Below are positions 49,639 to 56,051 of a DNA stretch of 56,051 nucleotides, piece by piece; positions within the stretch are counted from its first letter, which is position 1; every line of letters begins with the position of its first letter. A program made the translations under genes and the position numbers. Source of the DNA: a virus. The stretch is from positions 1 to 56,051 of the IMG/VR virus record IMGVR_UViG_3300025000_000126. One strand, written 5' to 3'. The notes below the pieces were generated by a model. The model did no database searches and was not told the origin of the DNA. It saw only the letters and a list, made by a program, of their open reading frames with translations.

Positions 49639-51030
49639 CTAATAAAATTCTGCATCTGCAACCCAATCAAAAGTGCTCTTTCCAGCTTGTCCTTGTGTAC
49701 CACTTGTCCAATTATAATATGGAGCAAAGTCTTCTATAGTTGCTGCTGTTCCAGAAAGAGTCCCGATTGTACCACTCATACCTTGTGTAGTTACATTACT
49801 TAGTGTGATAGTTGGGACTATACGTTTAGTAACTTTATACCAAGCTGTTGGAAGTTGTACCGCTGCAACATTATAACATGCACAAACTCCTCTTAAACTT
49901 CCAGTCTCATAATATCGTTGACATAACGCAAGCTCTACACTATATGGTCTTTGTTCAAAAGCTGCAGCTTCAGTTCCATCCTCAAGTTGTATTGTACTAA
50001 AATCAAAAATAACTCCTGACTGATGTCCTAATGAGTCTGTTCTTGTATTAAATGAAGACCCAGCATCAACCCAAATATTTAAAGCTAAAAAACTATTATT
50101 GTCTGTTCCGAGGGTTTTACCAGAAATAGATGGTAAAGTAACAGTTAATGTTATTTTGTCCCAAGCTGCAGATGGGTTGACTTTTCCACCCAAAGTATAG
50201 ACCTGACTACTTGGGCTTCCACCAGTTCCAAAATCTTGCACAAACTCTATAGAAATATACCCAGCAACATAGCGTTTTGCATAAAAAGACAGTGTAACAC
50301 TTTTCCCTTGATATCTTGTAACATCTTCAAACTTATGTTGAAGTAATGCATAATCACTCGCACCAGACGAGGGAGTGCATGTAACCTGAAGAAAATGTTT
50401 CGGAGCCTGAACCGATCCAGTAAAAAATGTTCCTATTGGAAAGTCTTGTCTCGAATAACCTATTGAAGAGTTGACAGAGACAGCAGCCCATCTATCAGCC
50501 ATAAAGCGGGTTCCAGTTCCACCTAATAGGCTTGTTCCTCGCTGCCATATATCAAAGTTACCATTGATAACTTTATTCCTAAAACTTTGATTAGGTAGAT
50601 TATCAACAATTCCTTCTATTGCAACCTTATCGGCTGCAGTAGCTATTACATCTAATCCCGTCTGTACCCTATCGGCTGCTGTAGCTACTTTATCTAATCC
50701 TGTTTGTACCCTATCGGCTGCTGTAGCTACTTTATCTAACCCTGTCTGAACTCTATCAGCGGATGTAGCTACTGCATTATCCTCTGCTTTAGCAGACCAG
50801 TGAAGTGCTGAATAACTTCCTGGTTCTACTTCAGAGTCTTCAGGATTAATTGCCCATGCCTCAGCAAGATCTGAATAGTAGGACTGATTGGCACTAACAG
50901 CATTAATAGCAACTTCTACTTGCTGAAAGGCTGAATCGACTGCATTATTAATATCATTTATATCTGCAGCGTAAGCAATATCTCCAGCTACTACAGACTT
51001 TCCTGCGCTATCATAATATGTACTTGCCAT
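49639..51030 (-). CDS. Tail fibre protein with 14-residue repeats
   Basis: 463 aa. Residues 1-85 hold a virion-attachment type N-terminus (I-N-D-I-N-N-A-V). Residues 90-145 contain four tandem 14-residue units of the A-T-A-A-D-R-V-Q-T-G-L-D-K-V kind, a coiled-coil shaft. Residues 150-320 (N-F-D-I-W-Q-R-G-T-S) resemble the carbohydrate-binding jelly roll found in many phage fibres. The end is beta-rich and probably receptor-facing. It is a second receptor-binding protein besides the spike at 34894. Confidence 0.78.
   Translation of the reverse strand: MASTYYDSAGKSVVAGDIAYAADINDINNAVDSAFQQVEVAINAVSANQSYYSDLAEAWAINPEDSEVEPGSYSALHWSAKAEDNAVATSADRVQTGLDKVATAADRVQTGLDKVATAADRVQTGLDVIATAADKVAIEGIVDNLPNQSFRNKVINGNFDIWQRGTSLLGGTGTRFMADRWAAVSVNSSIGYSRQDFPIGTFFTGSVQAPKHFLQVTCTPSSGASDYALLQHKFEDVTRYQGKSVTLSFYAKRYVAGYISIEFVQDFGTGGSPSSQVYTLGGKVNPSAAWDKITLTVTLPSISGKTLGTDNNSFLALNIWVDAGSSFNTRTDSLGHQSGVIFDFSTIQLEDGTEAAAFEQRPYSVELALCQRYYETGSLRGVCACYNVAAVQLPTAWYKVTKRIVPTITLSNVTTQGMSGTIGTLSGTAATIEDFAPYYNWTSGTQGQAGKSTFDWVADAEFY
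50622..50774 (-). repeat. 42-bp tandem repeats coding the fibre shaft
   Basis: Four units with a 42-base period, containing TATCGGCTGCTGTAGC on the plus strand, encode the 14-residue coiled repeats of the fibre. The middle copies are nearly identical in DNA, so unit number can change by slippage or unequal recombination, altering fibre length. Confidence 0.85.
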
Positions 51031-52679
51031 TACATTTGTCTCCCCATCACTGTAAAGTCTACAATCATATCTTGGAAGGTGTGCTGCCTTGTATACTTAG
51101 AAGAGTATCTAAATGCTACATTCATATTACTTCCAATACCAAGCATATCATAAAAGAGCCTGTTAGTAACAGCACTACCTACCCATATCATCTGATCCCA
51201 TAATCCCTGATCCCACTGATCTCCAGCTCCTGTAACCCCTAAAGTATTCTCTACAGAGTTAGCATAATAGTCACCAGAATAATCAAACGAAGGTTTAATA
51301 TAAAATGTAAGTTCATCAACAGAGTCAACCTCTAAAGTAATTCTAAAGAACCTCTTCCAGTTTCTAGGAGAACTATAATGGAAATAACTAGTAGCAAAGT
51401 TATAGTCTATTACAGTACCATCAAAAGATGTACCAACATCTGATTGATAAGCATATCCAGAATTAGATGAGAAGAAACTTACTAGATCCCCTGAAGAATC
51501 CATACCTTCAGTTATAAATAAGACAGGAGCAGTATACCTTAAGAAAGTTGCACCCCTAAGTTTCTTATTATAAAAAGAAAATACTATACACCTCCCATCA
51601 CTAAAGTAGAGTCTATATTGATTTAACTTCTTTAATGTAATAGCACATGTTATTAGATTCTTATATTTAAATAGAGTTCTCTTTACTCTTTCAGAGATAG
51701 TATTAGTAGAGAAGTCACCAAACTCTTGAGCTGCTGCAAGGGTAGTTACACCCATGTCACTCATAAAGATTATAGTATCAAATAGTTTATCTACAGTATG
51801 AGGATAGGCTCCTAGAGAATCTGAGAAGGTCTTTAAGACTCCTTCCTCTATAGAAGGGCCTTCAAATACTTTTATAAAATCTCTTCCAAAGATAATTAAG
51901 GTACTTCCTACAGAACTTCTGAGTGCTGTTATTTCTCCACCAATCCCTATCTCCCCTGCACCATTAACAGAAGACCAATCATTAGCTTCTCCATCAACTC
52001 CATTGTTGTCGAAGTCCATACCAACTACAGAGTATTGAAGAGATCCACCAGGATAAGATAACCAAAGTCTATCTATATGAGCTGCAATGTATGTAGGTTT
52101 ATCATTAGGGTCCATTCCTACATTATCCATAACTCTTACAGTAGTACCATCAAACGATCTAGCCTTATCAACTCCATTACACCAGTACATTCTCTCGCCT
52201 GTAGAGGTAGCAAAGAAGTTATGAGTAATGAAAGAATAAGAACCTCCAGGTAAGAGGGGGGCTACTGATGTGTCTACTTCTACCCATCCTGCAGCAGTTG
52301 CTTTATACATACCTGCTGCTGCTCCACCTACCTTATCCCTGAAGGCATATACCTCATCCTGAAAGACATATACACCCCTTACAGGTCCTGTACCATTTAT
52401 ACCACCTACAACCCCTATGGCAGTTCTTGCAGCTTCTCTAGCTACATCATCAAGAGGAGTAGCTAGTACGCTTGAAGGTGCCGTCTGCCCATCGTATCTC
52501 TCATAGCCAGCTACAGATACATAACCCCCTGCTGAGCCTTCAGTAATATAATAGTTCTTACAGGTTAATAGGTCGCTTGGCTTCATCTCAATAGATGAGA
52601 CTGCCTCATTAACACCAGTATCGAAAATGATACTCTGTGTATTTACTGGCATTATATTAATTTGTCTAGGAGTAGTCAT
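51030..52679 (-). CDS. Tail hub / DNA-stabilisation protein (P22 gp10-like position)
   Basis: 549 aa, beta-propeller-like composition with many aromatic and Asp/Gly-rich strands. Recurrent patterns such as V-Y-V-F-Q-D-E-V-Y-A-F and L-I-I-F-G-R-D-F-I-K-V-F are those of the P22-type packaged-DNA stabilisation / tail hub proteins. It sits below the head-tail adaptor and above the fibre, as expected. It closes the portal channel and carries the tail spikes. Confidence 0.68.
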   Translation of the reverse strand: MTTPRQINIMPVNTQSIIFDTGVNEAVSSIEMKPSDLLTCKNYYITEGSAGGYVSVAGYERYDGQTAPSSVLATPLDDVAREAARTAIGVVGGINGTGPVRGVYVFQDEVYAFRDKVGGAAAGMYKATAAGWVEVDTSVAPLLPGGSYSFITHNFFATSTGERMYWCNGVDKARSFDGTTVRVMDNVGMDPNDKPTYIAAHIDRLWLSYPGGSLQYSVVGMDFDNNGVDGEANDWSSVNGAGEIGIGGEITALRSSVGSTLIIFGRDFIKVFEGPSIEEGVLKTFSDSLGAYPHTVDKLFDTIIFMSDMGVTTLAAAQEFGDFSTNTISERVKRTLFKYKNLITCAITLKKLNQYRLYFSDGRCIVFSFYNKKLRGATFLRYTAPVLFITEGMDSSGDLVSFFSSNSGYAYQSDVGTSFDGTVIDYNFATSYFHYSSPRNWKRFFRITLEVDSVDELTFYIKPSFDYSGDYYANSVENTLGVTGAGDQWDQGLWDQMIWVGSAVTNRLFYDMLGIGSNMNVAFRYSSKYTRQHTFQDMIVDFTVMGRQM

Positions 52680-53338
52680 ACTATCCCTCTGACCTTGAAG
52701 AACTCTTTAGGGTTAAGCTCTCTTAAGATATTACCAAGAGCTTCTGAAGCTTTCAAAGCATACTGCTGATAGATGTGACTAAGTCCTATAGATAACGCAT
52801 AACGTGCTGTAGCTTCATATACAATGTAGTTATGGTAGTCCACAGGCATTTCAGGTTCTGTCGTACTAAGAGACAGTTCTTGATTATTCTTATAATAGTC
52901 TGCATAGATCCAATAGGCTCCATCAGGTTTATTAATAATCACTGCATAATCTTGTGGCCTTATAGTAAATTCAGTAACTTTACTACTGTTAGTATTATCT
53001 CTATACTTATAAACAAAGTAATCATATTCTAAATACCTCAACAGAGTCTTCTTTGTATTATCTAAAACATAGAAGGCTTCTGGATACCATCTTTTAAATC
53101 TATTAGTGGGGCCAAAGATTGTAGCAGGTGTATAAGTTGTAGTTCCAGATACTGTAGCAAATGATTTAGTATCTCTCATCCACTTCCAGTTCTTTCTATA
53201 GTTCTGCAAGTCAGTCCAAGCATCTCTTACCATATGAAGCATTTGGCCTTCAGCGCCTATAGCATCTATGGAAGATGGCCCTGTACCTTGTAGACCTATA
53301 TGCTCTCTGACTGCTTGAGCCATCTTAAGATATTGCAT
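52676..53338 (-). CDS. Head-tail adaptor (P22 gp4 / T7 gp11-like)
   Basis: 220 aa. N-terminal helical segment (V-R-E-H-I-G-L-Q-G-T-G-P-S, D-A-W-T-D-L-Q-N-Y-R-K-N-W-K-W-M) and the motif Y-A-D-Y-Y-K-N near residue 155 are typical of short-tail adaptor proteins that bind the portal ring. Overlaps the hub protein start by four bases. The family level is confident only by position and outline. Confidence 0.68.
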   Translation of the reverse strand: MQYLKMAQAVREHIGLQGTGPSSIDAIGAEGQMLHMVRDAWTDLQNYRKNWKWMRDTKSFATVSGTTTYTPATIFGPTNRFKRWYPEAFYVLDNTKKTLLRYLEYDYFVYKYRDNTNSSKVTEFTIRPQDYAVIINKPDGAYWIYADYYKNNQELSLSTTEPEMPVDYHNYIVYEATARYALSIGLSHIYQQYALKASEALGNILRELNPKEFFKVRGIV

Positions 53339-53341
53339 GGA

Positions 53342-53527
53342 TTACTCCTTAGTTTTCTTATTAGTCCTTGTAAGCTTATCAACACTGGGAGAGTCTGAAG
53401 GGGTAGGGTCTTCTACTTTAGTGGGTTTTACAAGAAAGTATCTTTCCTTATAGTTCTCATAGTGCTCTTTATTCACACAAAATTTTACTCCGTCTTCTTT
53501 CCTAATTACATATACCGATTCTTTCAT
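53342..53527 (-). CDS. Hypothetical small protein, 61 aa
   Basis: Basic, with an N-terminal beta hairpin (V-Y-V-I-R-K-E-D-G-V-K-F-C-V) and an unstructured Thr/Lys/Pro tail. Between the capsid terminator and the adaptor. The beta N-terminus looks like small head-completion proteins, but no family is recognised. Confidence 0.5.
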   Translation of the reverse strand: MKESVYVIRKEDGVKFCVNKEHYENYKERYFLVKPTKVEDPTPSDSPSVDKLTRTNKKTKE

Positions 53528-53544
53528 TAGATCTCCAGATAATA

Positions 53545-53635
53545 AAAAACCCCCATAGATCCTACTATGGTCCTATGGGGGTTCTTGTAGTAACCCTCTG
53601 AGGTGCACAGATCCTACGAGATGTGTAGAGGGTAT
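53545..53635 (-). terminator. Terminator after the major capsid gene, with a second hairpin
   Basis: CCCCCATAG (53552-53560) and CTATGGGGG (53575-53583) make a perfect 9-bp stem, followed on the minus strand by a TTTTTTAT run. A second stem, ACCCTCT/AGAGGGT (53595-53601 with 53629-53635), precedes it in transcription. It likely lets the capsid gene be expressed above the tail genes. Confidence 0.88.
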
Positions 53636-53645
53636 TGTTTAATTA

Positions 53646-54584
53646 TTATGCCTTGTAAGCGTAAAGAGCTACAAGAGCTTTAGGCTGTACAACAGCACGA
53701 CCGTAGACTGCAAGGCCCCTCATGTATGTTCCGAAGCTAGATTCGATCTGAAGGGACTCAGTCTTCACCAACTGATTGGCAAAGGTTACAGCCTCTTTAG
53801 TACCTGCCATACAGTAGAAGCACTCATTAGCACCATCAGTCGTATGCTTCAGGAGATTAGACTGGATGATTTTGGTACGATCAACCATACCTACAACTCC
53901 TGACCGAATAACACCAGTGGTATCCCCAGAGATATCTGCAGACTTAAGATCACCCTTCTTCAGAAGAGCAACAAACCATGCAGGAAGAACAACCCAGCGA
54001 TTCTCTGAGGGGATCGATTGCTCATCAAGGACAGTATTAATATCTACAATAAGGTCAGTAGCATTAGTACTGGAAACAGCGACACCAGCACCGGCTCCAC
54101 CCATATCAATATTAGCACTAATAGCTCCAGCAGTTGCACCAATATTATCTGCATGTGCAAGAGTAGAGATATAATCAAAGCAATCAGTATCAATAGCAAT
54201 CTTCAGACGCTCACCAGCATCTGCAGCAAACTTGTTCATAAGATCCAGATCACTCTGGACAGCATCAATATCGTCAATTCTGAAACTCCAACTCTTTGCC
54301 TTATCAATATTCAGTTCCGTGTTTGCAATCTCAGGAACCTGATAAGTAAGAGTACCACCAACCGTGTAGTCACTAACAGTGATTACCGGAGTATGCCGGA
54401 TAATAACTTTATCACCAGCACTTTTAATCTCGCCCATATAATCAGTATTAGCAATCTCATTAAATGCAGTCACTTCATAGAAGTTCCTAAGCATCTTGCG
54501 GCTGAACATCAACTGTATAAATTTAGAAGTACTGTCAGAAGCATAGGTTGCATATCCAGCAGCACGAGCGGGTCCATTAGCCAT
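53646..54584 (-). CDS. Major capsid protein (HK97-fold)
   Basis: 312 aa. Upstream scaffold, downstream terminator and adaptor place it as capsid. The N-terminus (A-T-Y-A-S-D-S-T-S-K-F-I-Q-L-M-F-S-R-K-M) and the pattern V-I-I-R-H-T-P-V-I-T-V-S-D-Y ... Y-Q-V-P-E near residue 60-90 are standard for T7/P22-type coat proteins that wrap the E-loop and P-domain. The central stretch 165-185 is Gly/Ala-rich. The end is W-V-V-L-P-A-W-F then V-V-Q-P-K-A-L-V-A-L. Abundant expression is likely. Confidence 0.87.
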   Translation of the reverse strand: MANGPARAAGYATYASDSTSKFIQLMFSRKMLRNFYEVTAFNEIANTDYMGEIKSAGDKVIIRHTPVITVSDYTVGGTLTYQVPEIANTELNIDKAKSWSFRIDDIDAVQSDLDLMNKFAADAGERLKIAIDTDCFDYISTLAHADNIGATAGAISANIDMGGAGAGVAVSSTNATDLIVDINTVLDEQSIPSENRWVVLPAWFVALLKKGDLKSADISGDTTGVIRSGVVGMVDRTKIIQSNLLKHTTDGANECFYCMAGTKEAVTFANQLVKTESLQIESSFGTYMRGLAVYGRAVVQPKALVALYAYKA

Positions 54585-54624
54585 TTTGTTTCTCCATTAA
54601 ATTATAAATGGCTAGATATACTTG

Positions 54625-55611
54625 TTATCGGATTCTTCCTTCCACATAAGCTTTAGTAATTCTAGCCTCAATTTCGTTAGCTTCTTTTTGTCTATTTTTA
54701 TACACACCTCTGGCTATATCATTAAAGAAATCCTCTACCTGTCTCGCTGTGAAAGTTTCTTCAGCCTTGACAGTATTCGTATTACTTGCTGATGCAGATC
54801 CTGTAGGTGTAATATTTTCCTCTAGCCTTTCTTTTTTACTTCGTGGTAATGCCCTCTTGAATTCTATGAAGAAGTCTGCAACCCTTTCAGCATCAAGAAA
54901 TTCTTCAGCTCTCCTAAAGACATCTACTTTCTTCTCTCCTGTATACTCGTCATAGCCTTCCATAAACTGAGCAAACTTAGGGTCCTTATCAATACTCTGA
55001 TAGTCAGGAACAAACTTACTTAAGTCCATAAGAAAACTATTATAAGCTGAAGCCCTTCTAGCTTCTGCAAGCCTTCGTTGCTCAGCTACTTTATCTGCTT
55101 TAAGACGATTGATCTCTTCTTTAAGCGGAGTAACAGATGCCTCTACAGCTTTCTGTGAGGCTCTCTTAACAATATCTACTGCTTCCTCCCCGATAGAATC
55201 TGTATCTTCTTCAGTAATAATTCCCTGAAAGATATCAGTATTACTATTCATAAGGTTAGATAGCTTAACTGAGAGATCATCAATCTTCTCTTCAGACTCT
55301 CGAAGTCTAGTAAAGAGATTTACATTTTCTTTCCTCAGTGTAGATATAGTCTTATCGGTAGATGCTTTATAACTCTTGAAGCGTTGCTTCCAAGATACAC
55401 GCTGCTTCTCTGGTTCTTTCTCTTGTTCTTCCTGCTGGATTACCGTAGTAGCATCAGGAAAATCTATAGACCCTGTAGTCTCATCTTCTTCTACAAAACT
55501 ATCATCAGGGTCAAGATTAAGATTACTAGTGGACTCTTCCGAGGATTCACTAGGACCAAACATTTCTTTCTCAAGTTCTGCTTCTTCTTGCAACAGTTTT
55601 TCAAGTGACAT
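54625..55611 (-). CDS. Scaffolding protein
   Basis: 328 aa, acidic and Glu/Ser-rich N-terminus, then an extended coiled coil (about 75-125 and 160-195), and a basic C-terminus (about 280-328), the usual design of a head scaffold. GGAGAA lies just before the ATG. It is placed immediately upstream of the coat gene. Confidence 0.82.
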   Translation of the reverse strand: MSLEKLLQEEAELEKEMFGPSESSEESTSNLNLDPDDSFVEEDETTGSIDFPDATTVIQQEEQEKEPEKQRVSWKQRFKSYKASTDKTISTLRKENVNLFTRLRESEEKIDDLSVKLSNLMNSNTDIFQGIITEEDTDSIGEEAVDIVKRASQKAVEASVTPLKEEINRLKADKVAEQRRLAEARRASAYNSFLMDLSKFVPDYQSIDKDPKFAQFMEGYDEYTGEKKVDVFRRAEEFLDAERVADFFIEFKRALPRSKKERLEENITPTGSASASNTNTVKAEETFTARQVEDFFNDIARGVYKNRQKEANEIEARITKAYVEGRIR

Positions 55612-55695
55612 TGTGTTCTCCAGTACTCTTTCAGCAGGGGCACTACAGACCTGTGATGGCGATTGCGTGGTTGCTTACTTAAGTAGATTGAAGGT

Positions 55696-55887
55696 TTATG
55701 CTAGGAGTTCTAGCAGTTCTTTAATAAAACTTCCTTTTCCTTTCAGTACATTGTCATACTCAGGACCATCCCTTCTATATGACAAGAGTTGGTTCTTTAT
55801 TTCTTCAAGCTCAGTGGAGAGTACCTTCTTCAAAAAAGGTACATCTCCAGAGCTAATACGTCTCTTTTCTTCTTGATTGAGTTTCAT
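55696..55887 (-). CDS. Hypothetical small protein between portal and scaffold, 63 aa
   Basis: Start overlaps the portal stop (ATGA arrangement at 55884-55887). All helical and charged (E-E-K-R-R-I-S-S-G-D, L-E-E-I-K-N-Q-L-L). Genes of this size between portal and scaffold occur in T7-like and related phages without assigned role. The 70 bases after it (55624-55695) hold no gene. Confidence 0.6.
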   Translation of the reverse strand: MKLNQEEKRRISSGDVPFLKKVLSTELEEIKNQLLSYRRDGPEYDNVLKGKGSFIKELLELLA

Positions 55888-56051
55888 TGCTGATTAACTT
55901 TATCTCCGGTCTGGATACTAAGAGCAATCATCTTATCAGTGTTGTGTGATTTGTTGCTTTCCACCATCTGCTGTTTCTGTAAAGCTGCAGTCTCTTTAGA
56001 TACTTGATTCTCTCTTTCGAGTTGCATCTCAATAGCTCTAAGTTGTAACTC
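55884..56051 (-). CDS. Portal protein, C-terminal end (continues from position 1)
   Basis: The last 13 residues (T-D-K-M-I-A-L-S-I-Q-T-G-D ...) and stop TGA at 55884-55886 belong to the portal that starts at 3247. Because 55925-56051 duplicates 1-127, this stretch also repeats part of the coiled-coil end. No real second gene is present here. Confidence 0.88.
   Translation of the reverse strand, partial: ELQLRAIEMQLERENQVSKETAALQKQQMVESNKSHNTDKMIALSIQTGDKVNQQ
55925..56051. repeat. Terminal redundancy of the contig (right copy)
   Basis: Identical to 1-127. Shows the molecule was assembled as a circle; the true physical ends and packaging strategy cannot be read from it. Confidence 0.95.

Noticed and set aside
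54018-54656. 212-codon plus-strand ORF opposite the capsid gene
   Set aside because: Ser/Ile/Asn-rich shadow of the capsid frame; low-complexity composition is an artefact of codon usage.
1-56051. CRISPR array, integrase or tRNA genes
   Set aside because: No regularly spaced repeats, no tyrosine/serine recombinase motifs and no cloverleaf with a CCA-end pattern were found on reading both strands.

Overview
The window is a complete tailed-phage genome. The first 127 bases reappear as the last 127 (1-127 = 55925-56051), so the contig closes into a circle of about 55,924 bp. The DNA is AT-rich and genes are packed tightly, often overlapping as ATGA or TAATG. A T7-type replication set (DNA polymerase, primase-helicase, gp2.5-like SSB, exonuclease, endonuclease I) sits beside a podovirus-like head, short-tail and ejection gene set. 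There is no integrase, no recognisable phage RNA polymerase and no tRNA gene that I can see. A lipoprotein, signal-peptide proteins and a muramidase-type endolysin suggest a Gram-negative host. A class II ribonucleotide reductase implies the host supplies cobalamin. I cannot name the host.

There are two transcription arms. Plus-strand genes run from 6144 to 30797 (early genes, replication, nucleotide metabolism). Minus-strand genes run from 5438 leftward through the circle junction and on from 55887 down to 30844 (packaging, head, tail, ejection proteins, fibres, lysis). The arms diverge at 5439-6143, a gene-free, GC-richer stretch full of long-range inverted repeats that looks like a large structured RNA. 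They converge on a strong terminator at 30805-30848.

Regions in order: 1-5438 portal (with an intein), large terminase and putative small terminase; 5439-6143 structured RNA/leader; 6144-8723 small early genes, with a repeat-rich non-coding block at 7653-8112; 8113-17881 a block of ATP-grasp, amidoligase, glutamine-amidotransferase-like, primase-helicase and polymerase genes interleaved with about fifteen related tiny genes; 17878-19315 the polymerase C-terminal half, interrupted by a group I intron; 19363-30797 sigma-like factor, SSB, nucleases, phosphoesterase, dUTPase, ThyX-like protein, class II RNR (with an intein) and a dual-specificity phosphatase; 30844-38268 (minus) endonuclease VII, lysis and fibre genes, including a GC-rich SGNH-hydrolase spike; 38361-49606 ejection/internal virion proteins; 49639-55887 fibre, tail, major capsid and scaffold.

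The most unusual feature is the tiny-gene family at 8.1-17.9 kb. Members are 39-96 codons. Most begin with a strand such as 'FYV' or 'FYI', many carry a central R-x-I-Y-like motif, and all end in a tail close to L-K-V-K-R-R-L. The DNA encoding that tail (consensus AAAGGTTAAAAGGAGACTGTAATG) is itself the Shine-Dalgarno and start site of the next gene. One copy is fused in frame to the amidoligase. Three tandem copies sit inside the DNA polymerase gene and split it into an exonuclease half and a polymerase half. I propose these are mobile or duplicating mini-genes that settle at ribosome-binding sites. This is inference; I recognise no known family.

The genome also holds a LAGLIDADG intein in the portal protein, an HNH intein in the RNR, a group I intron in polymerase motif B, a free-standing HNH gene and an endonuclease VII-like gene, an unusually heavy load of selfish elements for one phage.
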